64,000 nucleotides of DNA from Streptomyces sp. SID12501 (lineage in GTDB: Bacteria; Actinomycetota; Actinomycetes; Streptomycetales; Streptomycetaceae): NCBI RefSeq assembly GCF_010550245.1, contig NZ_JAAGLU010000028.1:1-64000 (forward strand), given 5' to 3'. The first letter of the stretch is position 1, and every line of letters begins with the position of its first letter. A program made the translations under genes and the position numbers. Shown here piece after piece: positions 44,230 through 53,316 of the stretch. Below the pieces are notes generated by a model. That model saw only the letters and a list, made by a program, of their open reading frames with translations. It was not told the DNA's origin and did not search any database.

Positions 44230-45051
44230 ATGAGTGATCACTATGACGTGCGTGGTACCGGCCCCGTCCTCCTCATCATCCCCGGCGGCGCCGGACATCC
44301 CATGGGCCTCGAGAAAGCCACCGACCTCCTCTGCGAACGCTTCACCGTCGTGACGTACGACCCGCTCGGCCTCGCCCACGGCCAACTCGGCAAGCCCGTC
44401 GAGGAACAGCGCGTCGAGTGGTGGAGCGAAGGCGCCGCCCGGGTGCTGGAGGCGGTGCTCCCCGAGGGTGAGTCCGCGTATGTGTTCGGCACCAGCGCGG
44501 GGGCCGTCGCCGCCCTCGATCTCGCGTCCCGGCACCCGGGGCGGCTGCGGCACGTGGTCGCGCACGAGCCGCCGGTCGTGGCGGTCCTGCCGGACGCCGA
44601 GCGGCAGCGGGCGATGTTCACCGAGGTGCGCGACACCTACCGCGCACGGGGCGTCGAGGCAGCCTCGGCCCGTATGACGGCGGGCCTGGAGGAACGGGGC
44701 CTCACCCAACAGGAACTGGACAAGGAGTCGGGCACGGAATCGGGCACGGAGGGCCAACTTCCATCCCTCACGGATGAGTTGGCAACCCCTATGGGCGTTC
44801 TCCTCACCCGCGTCCTGGTCCCGTTCACCTCCTACGCCCCCGACCTCACCGCCCTTTCCGCCCCCTCTCCCCGGCTCACTATCGCCATGGGCATCGACTC
44901 CGCCGGCCAACTCCTGCACCGCACCGGCACGTTCCTCGCCCGACGGACGGGCAGCGTCGCCCGCCAGTTCCCGGGCGGGCATCTCGGGCTGCTCACCCAC
45001 CCGGTGGAGTTCGCGGGGCGGCTCCGGGAGACATTGGTTCCGGTCGGCTGA
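44230..45051 (+). CDS. alpha/beta hydrolase
   Basis: A 273-residue alpha/beta-fold hydrolase with the oxyanion segment LLIIPGGAGHP, the nucleophile Ser89 in FGTSAGAVAALDLA and the likely catalytic His in GGHLGLLTHP. A short SGTESGTEG insert lies near residue 160. The ATG follows GGGAGG with no spacer, which is poor, so an upstream GTG is possible. Its 3' end overlaps the convergent PEP-mutase-family gene by 59 bp. The substrate is unknown. Confidence 0.85.
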   Translation: MSDHYDVRGTGPVLLIIPGGAGHPMGLEKATDLLCERFTVVTYDPLGLAHGQLGKPVEEQRVEWWSEGAARVLEAVLPEGESAYVFGTSAGAVAALDLASRHPGRLRHVVAHEPPVVAVLPDAERQRAMFTEVRDTYRARGVEAASARMTAGLEERGLTQQELDKESGTESGTEGQLPSLTDELATPMGVLLTRVLVPFTSYAPDLTALSAPSPRLTIAMGIDSAGQLLHRTGTFLARRTGSVARQFPGGHLGLLTHPVEFAGRLRETLVPVG

Positions 45052-45886
45052 CGCCGGTCGGGGCCAGGGTCGGAGCTGAGGCCGAGTCAGTGGTCCTGGA
45101 ACCGTGGCGCTGGTGACCGAGCGCCATCACTTCGTCGTACGAGGGTGCCTCACCCCGGGGAACCCGCCCCGCCCTGATGTCGCCGAGCGCCTCCAGGGCC
45201 GCGCCCAGTGCCCGCCGGTAGAGGAGCGAGCCGAGGCTGATGCGGCGTACGCCGAGGTCGGCGAGTCGGGCGACCGTGGGGCCGGTGGGCGAGTAGAGGA
45301 TGTTGAGCGGGACGCCGAGACTCCTCACCAATGCGGCGATCTGATCCGGGTCGGTCAGGCCGGGCACGAACACCCCGTCGGCGCCCGCCTGTTGGTAGGC
45401 GTCGAGGCGGGTCATAGTGTCCCGGGCCAGGGTGGGGGACCGGCGGTCGCCGAGCCAGTGCGTGTCCGTCCGGGCGTTGACGAAGAGGGCGGGGGCGGCG
45501 GCCTTGACGGCGGCGATCTTCTCGGCGTGCAGGCCGGCGGGTCCGAGGCCGTCCTCCAGGTTGATGCCGACGGCGCCCACGACGGACAGTTTCCGCGCGA
45601 ACTCCCCCACCTGGACCGGGTCTTCGCTGAATCCGCCCTCGGCGTCGACGGACAGCAGGAAGTCCTCCGTGCCGAGGTTCAGGGCGAGTTGGAGGGTGTG
45701 GTCGCGGGTGGCGGCCGTACCGTCGGGCAGCCCGACGGCCGCTGCGACGCCGAGGCTCGTGGTGCCGATCGCCGCGAAGCCCTGGGTGGCGAGGAGCACG
45801 GCCGAGGCGTGGTCCCAGGCGTTGGGCAGCAGGAGGGGCTCGTCGTGGTGGTGGAGGGCGGCGAAGGCGGACATGGGCTCGGTCAT
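44993..45886 (-). CDS. isocitrate lyase / PEP mutase family protein
   Basis: A 297-residue TIM-barrel enzyme of the PEP mutase/methylisocitrate lyase superfamily, which make or break C-C or C-P bonds of 2-oxo acids. It has LLPNAWD, the metal motif SVDAEGG, INLEDG and VNARTD. The KKCGH motif of isocitrate lyase is absent, so it is not AceA; oxaloacetate- or 2-oxoacid-cleaving activity is possible. The C-terminal 20 or so residues (SRPEPMSPGAAPRTPPGG) look unconserved and lie in the overlap with the hydrolase gene. Confidence 0.86.
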   Translation of the reverse strand: MTEPMSAFAALHHHDEPLLLPNAWDHASAVLLATQGFAAIGTTSLGVAAAVGLPDGTAATRDHTLQLALNLGTEDFLLSVDAEGGFSEDPVQVGEFARKLSVVGAVGINLEDGLGPAGLHAEKIAAVKAAAPALFVNARTDTHWLGDRRSPTLARDTMTRLDAYQQAGADGVFVPGLTDPDQIAALVRSLGVPLNILYSPTGPTVARLADLGVRRISLGSLLYRRALGAALEALGDIRAGRVPRGEAPSYDEVMALGHQRHGSRTTDSASAPTLAPTGVSRPEPMSPGAAPRTPPGG

Positions 45887-45909
45887 GCGGCCACGGTAGG
45901 GGCGTAATT

Positions 45910-45927
45910 GTTCGGCACCCGCCGAAC
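45910..45927. promoter_or_regulatory. hairpin/operator between divergent genes
   Basis: GTTCGGC, ACCC, GCCGAAC: a perfect 7-bp inverted repeat 24 bases upstream of the PEP-mutase-family gene and about 90 bases upstream of the divergent secreted protein. Likely an operator or a 5' leader hairpin. Confidence 0.45.
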
Positions 45928-46017
45928 CGTCCCGGCCTGCTCGGTGCGCCCGGTCTTCCGGTCGGCACCGGTCCGGCCCGGCGGCAACCTTTCCCCGCGC
46001 CACGGCAACAGACAGGT

Positions 46018-47415
46018 ATGACATCAGCACCACTCCCCCGCACCTCCGCCCACCGTCGCACCCACGCGGCCCGCAAGCCCCTGATCGCCGGCCTCGCGGC
46101 GGCCGGTCTGCTCGCCGGTGCCTGGTACGCGACGGCCGGGGCGGCCACCGCGCCCGCCGCGCCCACCCTCGCCGTCACGAACACCTCCGTGACGCTGCCG
46201 GCCAAGTTCCCCTACCTGTCCGCCGGTTACAACAACACGCGGGAGTGGACGCGCACGGCGACCGCGGTAGCGCCCAACGGCACTCTGCGGGTCGCCTGGC
46301 CGGCGTCCGACGGTGTGCACGTGACCCCACTCACCTCGGCCGGCAAGCGCGCGGGCGGTGACGCGATCATCAAGGGCGCCAAGGAGGTCGGTGGACTGGT
46401 CGCGCACAACGACGGTTTCGCGCTGCTCACCCGGGTCGCCGACACCAACAAGTGGAAGGAGACGGCGGCGGCCCTCGTCCGCTTCTCGCAGGGCAGGGAA
46501 GCCTGGCGCACCAAGCTCACCGGCACCGCGTCCAACGACACTTCCCCGACCCTGGACGGCCAGCTCACCTGGAACGGCACCAAGTACGGCGCCTACTTCG
46601 TCGTACACGGAGCGGGCGGCTTCGCCGACGGCCACTTCGGCGACAAGCTGTCGTACCTGAGCGCCAAGGGCGCCAAGCTGGGCGGCGGTTGGGGCTGGGG
46701 CTGCTCGCACAACGAGGGCATCGCCCTGCACGCCGAGCCCACCGGCGACTTCACTTCCCTCTGCTTCGACGACTGGCGGTCCGGCCTGTTCGTGTCGACA
46801 GGCATCGGCGCCCCGGACAACGCGCCGGCCGTGCAGCGCGAGCAGTGCTGGGCGGGCTACTGCGGCGGCACGTACGCCGGCCGCACCGGCGACCTGGTGA
46901 AGTCGTCCACGGGCCGCTACGCCACCGCCTACGGCTCGCGCGGTTCGGCCTCCGCCGCGAAGAACCCGGACGACTCGAGCGGCCGGGGCTGGACGGTGAA
47001 GCCGAGGTGGAGCACGCACCAGGTGGCGGTGTCGTTCCTCAAGAACCGCAACTCGCCTGCGGGCAAGGCCGTTTACCTGACGAACGCGCCGGGCACCGAG
47101 CACGTCAACGTCCGCGTGGCCCCGTACGGCAAGGACCGGCTGCTGGTGTCCTGGGAGTCCCTGAAGAACGCCAAGTGCGCGAGCGGCACCTGCACCGGCA
47201 CGTTCACAGGCACGCACCTGCGGCTGATCGACTGGAACGGCGCCTTCAAGACACCGGACAAGGTCGTCCAGGCACGCATCACGGGCGACATAGCGGCCCT
47301 CAAGGACGGCTCCCTGACCTGGGCGTACGCACCGGTGACCCCGTCGTACGCGACCCCGCTGACGGGCGCGTCCCCGGTCACGGCGACACTGCGGGTCGCC
47401 CGGCTGGCGCTCTGA
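46018..47415 (+). CDS. secreted protein of unknown function
   Basis: A 465-residue protein with an N-terminal export signal (KPLIAGLAAAGLLAGAWYAT, cleavage near residue 45). The mature part is rich in Gly, Thr and Trp, with repeated beta-strand-like phrases and several Cys (WGWGCSHNEG, LCFDDW, REQCWAGYCGG, NAKCASGTC). This would fit a beta-propeller-like, disulfide-bonded extracellular fold. I do not recognise the family. It lies next to the polysaccharide-degrading cluster but no catalytic motif is visible. Confidence 0.75.
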   Translation: MTSAPLPRTSAHRRTHAARKPLIAGLAAAGLLAGAWYATAGAATAPAAPTLAVTNTSVTLPAKFPYLSAGYNNTREWTRTATAVAPNGTLRVAWPASDGVHVTPLTSAGKRAGGDAIIKGAKEVGGLVAHNDGFALLTRVADTNKWKETAAALVRFSQGREAWRTKLTGTASNDTSPTLDGQLTWNGTKYGAYFVVHGAGGFADGHFGDKLSYLSAKGAKLGGGWGWGCSHNEGIALHAEPTGDFTSLCFDDWRSGLFVSTGIGAPDNAPAVQREQCWAGYCGGTYAGRTGDLVKSSTGRYATAYGSRGSASAAKNPDDSSGRGWTVKPRWSTHQVAVSFLKNRNSPAGKAVYLTNAPGTEHVNVRVAPYGKDRLLVSWESLKNAKCASGTCTGTFTGTHLRLIDWNGAFKTPDKVVQARITGDIAALKDGSLTWAYAPVTPSYATPLTGASPVTATLRVARLAL

Positions 47416-47534
47416 ACCGGCCGCACCGTACGGCTGGTCGCGAGGCCCGAGTGGTCCGGGGCAGCTGCGGCGAGTCGTCGAACCTGGAGCGCCCCGGTTC
47501 CGGTCGGGACGCTCCAGGGGCTCTTGTAGTGGTC

Positions 47535-48593
47535 CTAGCGGACCCCGCCCCGCGGAATCAGCCGCTGCGCCACCAGTTCGTCACGCACCAACTCGGCGTA
47601 CACCGTGGCCCCGCGGACGGACGTGTGCGTGTTGTCGCGCTTCTCGTTGTAGAGGTACAGCGCCTTGGAGCCCTCGACGCCGAGGGACTCCACGAGCGCC
47701 TTCGTCTTCGCCGTCAGGTCGATCAGCGGTACGTCCTGTGCCGCCGCGACCGCGCGGATGACCGCCGGGTGGTCGACGCCGAGGCCGTTGACCAGCAGGG
47801 CCGTGCCGTTGTTCAGGGTGCCGTCGGAGTTGAACCAGCGGCGCACGATCGGAGTCACCAGTACCGGTTTCCCCCCTCGCTCGCGAATACCCGCGACGAG
47901 CGTCTCCAGGTTCGCGCGGTACGTCGGCTCGTCCGTCTGCTTGTCGTTGTGGGCGAGTTGGACGAGGACCAGGTCGCCGGGGCGGATCAGCGGCTGGACG
48001 GTCGGGAAGAGCGCGGAGTTGGCGAGGTAGGTGACCGTGCTCTCCCCGGAATCCGCGTAGTTGGCGACGGACAGCCCCTTGCGCAGGTACTGCGGGAGCT
48101 CCTGGCCCCAGCCGGTGTACGGGTCGCCCGGCTGGTCGCAGACGGTCGAGTCGCCGACCAGGAAGATCTGTCGCGTGTGCCGTGCGGCGGGGGTCACCCG
48201 GATGTCCGCCAGGGCCGGCGCCGAGCCGCCGAGCACCAGGTCGAGGCCGGGCGTGCCCTCGGCGCCGGTCGGTTCGCCCTCGGGCGTACGGACGTTGACG
48301 GTGAAACTGCGGGCCACGTGCTCGCCGGCCGCAGTGGCGGTCTCCGGGAGGAGCGCGCGCCGGGTCTCGCCGGTGACGGCGGTACCGGCGGCGGCCTCAC
48401 CGCCCAGCAGCACCCGGACGTCGTACGTGCCTGGCGCCACGTCGAAGTGGCAGGCGGTGGCGGTGCAGTTCTCGATACCCAGGGCACGCGGGCCGTGCGA
48501 GGGCCGTTCGTGAGCGGCGGCGGGTACGGCGGCCAGCGTGGTTGCCGTACTCAGGGTCACAGCCGCCAGCACGGCTCGGTTGAAACGTCTCAT
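47535..48593 (-). CDS. secreted rhamnogalacturonan acetylesterase (SGNH, CE12)
   Basis: A 352-residue secreted esterase. Signal peptide MRRFNRAVLAAVTLSTATTL is followed by an N-terminal beta domain (residues about 35-125) and a SGNH hydrolase with IFLVGDSTVCD (nucleophile Ser), the Gly in NYADSGEST, Asn in LAHNDKQT and the Asp/His pair in DNTHTSVRG. This matches rhamnogalacturonan acetylesterases, which remove acetyl groups from RG-I. ATG 48593 starts the signal peptide; GTG 48605 is an alternative. Divergent from the PL4 lyase gene. Confidence 0.88.
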   Translation of the reverse strand: MRRFNRAVLAAVTLSTATTLAAVPAAAHERPSHGPRALGIENCTATACHFDVAPGTYDVRVLLGGEAAAGTAVTGETRRALLPETATAAGEHVARSFTVNVRTPEGEPTGAEGTPGLDLVLGGSAPALADIRVTPAARHTRQIFLVGDSTVCDQPGDPYTGWGQELPQYLRKGLSVANYADSGESTVTYLANSALFPTVQPLIRPGDLVLVQLAHNDKQTDEPTYRANLETLVAGIRERGGKPVLVTPIVRRWFNSDGTLNNGTALLVNGLGVDHPAVIRAVAAAQDVPLIDLTAKTKALVESLGVEGSKALYLYNEKRDNTHTSVRGATVYAELVRDELVAQRLIPRGGVR

Positions 48594-48659
48594 CACGGTT
48601 CCCACAGCAGTCCTCCGACGCTCGACAAGGCCCAGCGGCAGGACCGTACATCGTCTGGC

Positions 48660-48667
48660 AAGCGCTT
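48660..48667. promoter_or_regulatory. AAGCGCTT operator-like palindrome
   Basis: GGCAAGCGCTTTCT at 48657-48670 centres on the palindrome AAGCGCTT, the core of many actinobacterial LacI-family operators. It sits between the divergent acetylesterase and lyase genes, a good place to control both. Confidence 0.45.
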
Positions 48668-48754
48668 TCTAGAGTGCTGCACGATTTCACATATCTGCCA
48701 ACTTCCTCACGACGAAAGCCCTTTCGCGAAATCGATTCAACTGTCAGTCTTCCG

Positions 48755-48853
48755 AACACCGCACACCCCCCACACCCCCACATCTCGTACCCCCACATCT
48801 CTCACCCCCATCTCTCACCCCACGTCCCGCACCTCCGAAGGAGGCACCCCCAC
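48755..48853 (+). other. C-rich, G-poor leader of PL4 gene
   Basis: About 90 bases before the PL4 gene are almost free of G and consist of imperfect repeats of CACATCTC and ACCCCC. Such leaders are unstructured and resemble rho-utilisation tracts. Similar leaders precede the GH43 genes (minus strand) and the APC permease gene. Confidence 0.55.
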
Positions 48854-50560
48854 ATGTCCGCAGGCAACGACAGACTTCCTGAACACCCTGGACACCCTGG
48901 GCACTCCGGGCCCCACCTCGGCCGTCGTGCGCTCGTCCTCGGCGCCACGGCCGCCGCGGCCGGGCTCGCCCTTCCCGGTACCGCGCAGGCGGCGACCTTC
49001 GGCTACACCGACGACGGCACGAACTACGTCATCGACACCGGCGCCAACCTCGTCTTCAAGGTCCGCAAGTCCAACGGCGACCTGTCCTCGCTGGTCTACC
49101 GGGGCACCGAGTACCAGGGCTACGGCGGCAACAACTCGCACATCGAGTCCGGCCTCGGCTCCTCCACCGTGACCATCCAGCAGTCCGGTTCGACGATCCT
49201 GGTCAGCGTCACCTACGGCACGTTGAAGCACTACTACGCGGCTCGCAGCGGCGAGAACAACGTCTACGTGTGGACCAACAAGGCCGACACGTCGGTGTCG
49301 GCGACCCGCTTCATCCTGCGCGTCAAGGCGGGCCTGTTCCTCAACGACGAGCCCGACTCGTACACCTACACGAACAGCACGATCGAGGCCTCGGACGTCT
49401 TCGCGAAGTCCGACGGCCAGACCCGCTCGAAGCACTACTCGAAGCTGCGCGTCATCGACTACAGCCACGTCGGCTGGACCACCGGCAGCGTCGGCCTGTA
49501 CGTGGTGCGAAGCAACCACGAGAAGGCCTCCGGCGGCCCGTTCTACCGCTCGCTCCTGCGCCACCAGAGCGCGGACGGCGGCGGCCTGTACGAGATCCTG
49601 TACTACGGCCAGAACCAGACCGAGGACCAGCGCTTCGGCCTCCAGGGCCCGTACGTCATCGCCCTCACGGACGGCGGAGCGCCCTCCTCGTCGCTGTACG
49701 CGGGGACGCTCACCACCGCTTGGGCAGACTCGCTCGGCATCTCCGGCTACGTCGCCGCGGGCGGCCGGGGCCGGGTCGCGGGCGTCGGCATCACCGGGCG
49801 CGACACGGCGTACGCGTACACGGTCGGGATCGCCAACTCGGCGGCGCAGTACTGGGGTTCGGCTCGCGCCTCCGACGGCTACTTCTCCATCGCGGGCGCC
49901 CTGCCGGGGACGTACACCCTCACGGTTTTCAAGGGCGAACTCGCCGTGTACACCGCCTCGGTTACGGTCACCGCCGGTGGCACGACCACGCTCAACTCGA
50001 TCGCGATCCCGTCCACGAACGACCCGAGCAACGCGAGCGTGATCTGGCGGATCAACGACTGGAACGGCACGCCGAGCGGCTTCAAGAACGCCGACCTGAT
50101 GACGTACGCGCATCCGTCTGACGTTCGGGCCGCCGCCTGGACCGGCAACGTGGTGGTCGGCAGCGGCACCGAGACGTCGGGCTTCCCCTGCTACATCTGG
50201 AAGGACGTCAACAGCGGCCTGCTGGTGTACTTCAAGCTGACCGCTGCGCAGGCCGCCGCCGCGCACACCCTGCGCATCGGCGTGACGACGGCCTTCGCCA
50301 ACGGCCGCCCGCAGGTCGTCGTCAACGACACCTGGACGTCGGCCATCCCGTCCCCGCCCACCCAGCCGACCAGCCGGTCGCTGACCAACGGGTCCTACCG
50401 GGGGAACAACAACACGTTCACCTACAGCGTTCCGGCGAGCGCCTGGCTGACGGACACCAGTCAGTACAACGTGCTGAAGATCAACGTGGTGAGCGGGTCG
50501 GGGACGACCTCCTACCTCAGCGCGGGGACAGCGATCGACGCGCTCGACCTGCTGGCCTAG
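48854..50560 (+). CDS. secreted rhamnogalacturonan lyase (PL4)
   Basis: A 568-residue secreted polysaccharide lyase. A Tat-like signal (GRRALVLGATAAAAGLALPG) precedes the long beta-sandwich (FGYTDDGTNYVIDTGANLVF, SSLVYRGTEYQG), a small FnIII/CNA-like domain (PGTYTLTVFKGELAVY) and a C-terminal CBM-like domain starting VIWRINDWNGTPSGF. This three-domain order is that of PL4 lyases, which cut the RG-I backbone by beta-elimination. AAGGAGG lies 11 bases before ATG 48854. Its stop is 15 bases from the stop of the convergent GH43 gene. Confidence 0.9.
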   Translation: MSAGNDRLPEHPGHPGHSGPHLGRRALVLGATAAAAGLALPGTAQAATFGYTDDGTNYVIDTGANLVFKVRKSNGDLSSLVYRGTEYQGYGGNNSHIESGLGSSTVTIQQSGSTILVSVTYGTLKHYYAARSGENNVYVWTNKADTSVSATRFILRVKAGLFLNDEPDSYTYTNSTIEASDVFAKSDGQTRSKHYSKLRVIDYSHVGWTTGSVGLYVVRSNHEKASGGPFYRSLLRHQSADGGGLYEILYYGQNQTEDQRFGLQGPYVIALTDGGAPSSSLYAGTLTTAWADSLGISGYVAAGGRGRVAGVGITGRDTAYAYTVGIANSAAQYWGSARASDGYFSIAGALPGTYTLTVFKGELAVYTASVTVTAGGTTTLNSIAIPSTNDPSNASVIWRINDWNGTPSGFKNADLMTYAHPSDVRAAAWTGNVVVGSGTETSGFPCYIWKDVNSGLLVYFKLTAAQAAAAHTLRIGVTTAFANGRPQVVVNDTWTSAIPSPPTQPTSRSLTNGSYRGNNNTFTYSVPASAWLTDTSQYNVLKINVVSGSGTTSYLSAGTAIDALDLLA

Positions 50561-50575
50561 CAGCTTGACTGTTTG

Positions 50576-51988
50576 TCATGTTCCGCGTGTCCACTGCTGG
50601 TTCGTGCCGCTGCCGCACGTGTACGTGATGATGGCGGCCGAGTCGGCGGTGGACGCGCCGTTCACGTCGAGGCACTCGCCACTCGCGCGGGAGACGACCT
50701 TGACGTAGGAGCCGGTGGTGGTGAGCGACCACTGCTGGTTGGTGGCCGAGGAGCTGCAGTTCTCCTGTGTGACCGTGCTGGCGTTCTCCTGGACGCACAA
50801 CGAGCTGTTCCGGACCATCAGTTGGTAGTAGCCGCTCGCGACGGACTTGAACCAGTACTTCTGGTTGTTGCCGCTGTTGCAGGTGTACTGCTTGATCTGG
50901 GCGCCCGCCCACAGCGACTGGCTGGTGACATCGGCGCACTTGGACGAGTGCCGGGCGATCAGCGTGTTGTACGTGGCGCTGTTCCCCGTGACCGTCCCGG
51001 TGGCGGTGTCGAGGGTGACCTCCGGCGACCAGGACATGGAGATCGTGGTCGAGGACGTGAAGCTCAACGGCAGCCAGACATAACGGGAGTCGTTGACGGT
51101 CCCGCCGAAGGCGTTGCCCCAGCGGTCGCCCATGTAGAGGTACGAGGTGCCCGAACTCCCCTGCACGGGAAGGACGTACGCGGCCTGCGAGCCGTACGTC
51201 GTCGAGTCGCCGACGTTCGTCATCGCGGTCCACGGGCCGGCGATGCTGGTCGCGGTGGCGTACTGCTGCTGGTTGGGGCTCCAGCCGGTGGCGCCCGAAG
51301 TCAGCATGAAGTAGACGCCATTGCGCTTGAACAGGGCCGGCGCCTCACGGTGACCGCCGTGCCAGGGGTCGGCGACCAGGCTGTCGATGCCGGTGTAGTC
51401 CGCGGTGAGCCTGTAGATCTGGAGGTCGTAGTTCTCGCGGGCCGCCGAGATCATGTAGCCGGTGCCGTCGGTGTCCACGAACACCGTGATGTCGCGGGAC
51501 ATGTAGGTGTCCAGCGGCTGGAAGCTGCCCTGCCAGGTGTAGTTGCCGTCCACCGTGTCGGAGACGGCGACGGCGGCACGGGCCTCGCTGTAGTCGGCGC
51601 CGTTCTCCTTGTGCATCCACATCACGTACTTGCCGGTGGCCGCGTTGTAGATGACCTTCGGCCGCTCGATGTTGGCGGTGGCGAGTTCGGAGGCACTGGA
51701 CTGGGTCAGGACGTGGTTGCGGAACTCCCAGGTCTTCAGGTCGGTGGAGCGGTAGGCGTCCACGTACTGGAAGGTGTTGTCGGCGTTGCGGTGCTCGCCG
51801 AACCAGTAGTAGTAGGACCCGACCTTGATGACCCCGCCGCCGTGCGCGTGGACGGGGTCACCGTTGGTGGCGGTGAACTGGGTGCCGTTGGTGATGGTCA
51901 CGGCCGCGGCCTGGGCGGGCCCGGCGGTGGTGAGGGCGCCGGCCAGCGCCAGACAAAGGGCGAGGAGAACCGCGTACACACGTCTCAT
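50576..51988 (-). CDS. secreted GH43 galactanase-like enzyme with ricin-type CBM13
   Basis: A 470-residue secreted enzyme. Signal peptide MRRVYAVLLALCLALAGALT; catalytic GH43 five-bladed propeller with DPVHAHGGGVIKVGSYYYWF, YMSRDITVFVD and the acid Glu in HREAPALFKRNG, resembling exo-beta-1,3-galactanases (subfamily 24). From about residue 340 a ricin-B/CBM13 domain with three repeated Q-W-type motifs and Cys pairs follows. It would trim galactan of arabinogalactan or RG-I side chains. The start overlaps the GH43 gene upstream by ATGA. Confidence 0.87.
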   Translation of the reverse strand: MRRVYAVLLALCLALAGALTTAGPAQAAAVTITNGTQFTATNGDPVHAHGGGVIKVGSYYYWFGEHRNADNTFQYVDAYRSTDLKTWEFRNHVLTQSSASELATANIERPKVIYNAATGKYVMWMHKENGADYSEARAAVAVSDTVDGNYTWQGSFQPLDTYMSRDITVFVDTDGTGYMISAARENYDLQIYRLTADYTGIDSLVADPWHGGHREAPALFKRNGVYFMLTSGATGWSPNQQQYATATSIAGPWTAMTNVGDSTTYGSQAAYVLPVQGSSGTSYLYMGDRWGNAFGGTVNDSRYVWLPLSFTSSTTISMSWSPEVTLDTATGTVTGNSATYNTLIARHSSKCADVTSQSLWAGAQIKQYTCNSGNNQKYWFKSVASGYYQLMVRNSSLCVQENASTVTQENCSSSATNQQWSLTTTGSYVKVVSRASGECLDVNGASTADSAAIITYTCGSGTNQQWTRGT

Positions 51989-53187
51989 GAGCCACTCTCC
52001 AAAAGTGAGCCGACCTGCGTGTCTGCCTGTGTGACTGCCTGCGTGCCCGTCCGTGTGACGGTCTGTGTGTCGGCGACGGGGACGCCGAAGTCCGGGGTGC
52101 CGTCGGTGTTCCACCCGAGCTTCTGCACCCGGGTGTGCCGGTTGGGATCGTTGAGCGGATCGCCGACGATCTCCTTGTACTGCCGTGCGTGGTAGACGAG
52201 GACGTCGGTACGGCCGTCCTCGGCGACGGTGAAGCAGTTGTGGCCGGGGCCGTACTGCTTGGTCGTGTCGTTGCTGGTGAAGACGGGTGTCGGGGACTTG
52301 GTCCAGTTGGCCGGGTCCATGAGGTCGGCGCGGGCGTCGATGGTCAACAGGCCCATGCAGTAGTGGAAGTCGGTGGCGCTCGCCGAGTACGACATGAAGA
52401 TCCGGCCGTTGCGCTTGATGAACGACGGCCCCTCGTTGACCCGGTAGCCGATGCGCTCCCAGTCCAACTCCGGTGTGGTGAGCCGGACCTGAGGTCCGGT
52501 CAGCGTCAGCGGATCGGCCATCTTCGACAGCCAGACGGCGGTGTTGTTGTCCATGCCGGGCTCGTGCTGCGCCCAGGCGAGATAGCGGGAGCCGCGGTGG
52601 GTGAAGGTGGTGGCGTCGAGCGAGAAGGTCTCCCAGGCGGTCTTGAGCTGCCCACGCTCGACCCAAGTCCCGGTGAACGGATCGCGGTTGGCGTTCTCCA
52701 GGACCCAGATACGGATGTCCCAGATGGCCTCGGCGGGCGCGGAGGCGAAGTAGACGTACCACTTGCCGTCGATGTGGTGGATCTCCGGCGCCCAGATGTG
52801 CGCGCCCATGGCCCCGGTCTCGTGCTTGCGCCAGATGACGGACTCGTCGGCGGTGGCGATCCCGCGGATGGTGCGGGAGCGGCGCAGGATGACGCGGTCG
52901 TACTCGGGGGCGGTGGCCGTGAAGTAGTAACGGCCGTCGGTGTGGCGGTGGATGTGGGGGTCGGCACGGTTTCGCACGAGGGGGTTGACGTAGGGGGCGG
53001 TGTCACAGAGGGCGCCCGCCGGAGCGGTGGCGGCGTGCGCGGTGCCGGAGATCCCGGGAATGGCGGAGCTGGCTGCCAGGACTCCGCCGGCCAGGGCGCC
53101 CTTCAGGAGGGTTCTCCGCGAGGAGAGGGCGGGGTCTTCGAGCGGGTCTTCGAACGGATCTTCCGGCAGGTCGTCGGCGCGGCTCAT
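51985..53187 (-). CDS. secreted GH43 arabinofuranosidase-like enzyme
   Basis: A 400-residue Tat-exported enzyme: SSRRTLLKGALAGGVLAASS near residues 22-41. The GH43 propeller carries the base Asp in NRADPHIHRH, AHIWAPEIHHIDGKWYVYF and the acid Glu in VNEGPSFIKRNG. It resembles exo-alpha-1,5-L-arabinofuranosidases (subfamily 26), which release arabinose from arabinan. The last 30 residues are a low-complexity Thr/Gln tract. First gene of a two-gene operon with the galactanase-like enzyme (ATGA overlap). Confidence 0.88.
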   Translation of the reverse strand: MSRADDLPEDPFEDPLEDPALSSRRTLLKGALAGGVLAASSAIPGISGTAHAATAPAGALCDTAPYVNPLVRNRADPHIHRHTDGRYYFTATAPEYDRVILRRSRTIRGIATADESVIWRKHETGAMGAHIWAPEIHHIDGKWYVYFASAPAEAIWDIRIWVLENANRDPFTGTWVERGQLKTAWETFSLDATTFTHRGSRYLAWAQHEPGMDNNTAVWLSKMADPLTLTGPQVRLTTPELDWERIGYRVNEGPSFIKRNGRIFMSYSASATDFHYCMGLLTIDARADLMDPANWTKSPTPVFTSNDTTKQYGPGHNCFTVAEDGRTDVLVYHARQYKEIVGDPLNDPNRHTRVQKLGWNTDGTPDFGVPVADTQTVTRTGTQAVTQADTQVGSLLESGS

Positions 53188-53310
53188 GCGGGCTGCCTCT
53201 CGGGGTGGGGCACGAGATGTCGGTGGGTGCGGGTCTCGGGGATCTCTGGGGGTCTCGGAGTCTCGGGGTCTTGAGGTGTGTATTTGTGTGCGTCTGTGGG
53301 GGGTGACACG
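53188..53310 (-). other. C-rich, G-poor leader of GH43 operon
   Basis: Read on the minus strand, the leader is rich in C and A and poor in G, with repeats of CCGAGAC and CACACA. It resembles the leader of the PL4 gene. It lies between the palindrome at 53317 and the start codon. Confidence 0.5.
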
Positions 53311-53316
53311 AGAAAC

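Noticed and set aside
48755..48840. Possible CRISPR or direct-repeat array (ACCCCCACATCTC units)
   Set aside because: Units are short, imperfect and without spacers of even length; it is a C-rich leader.
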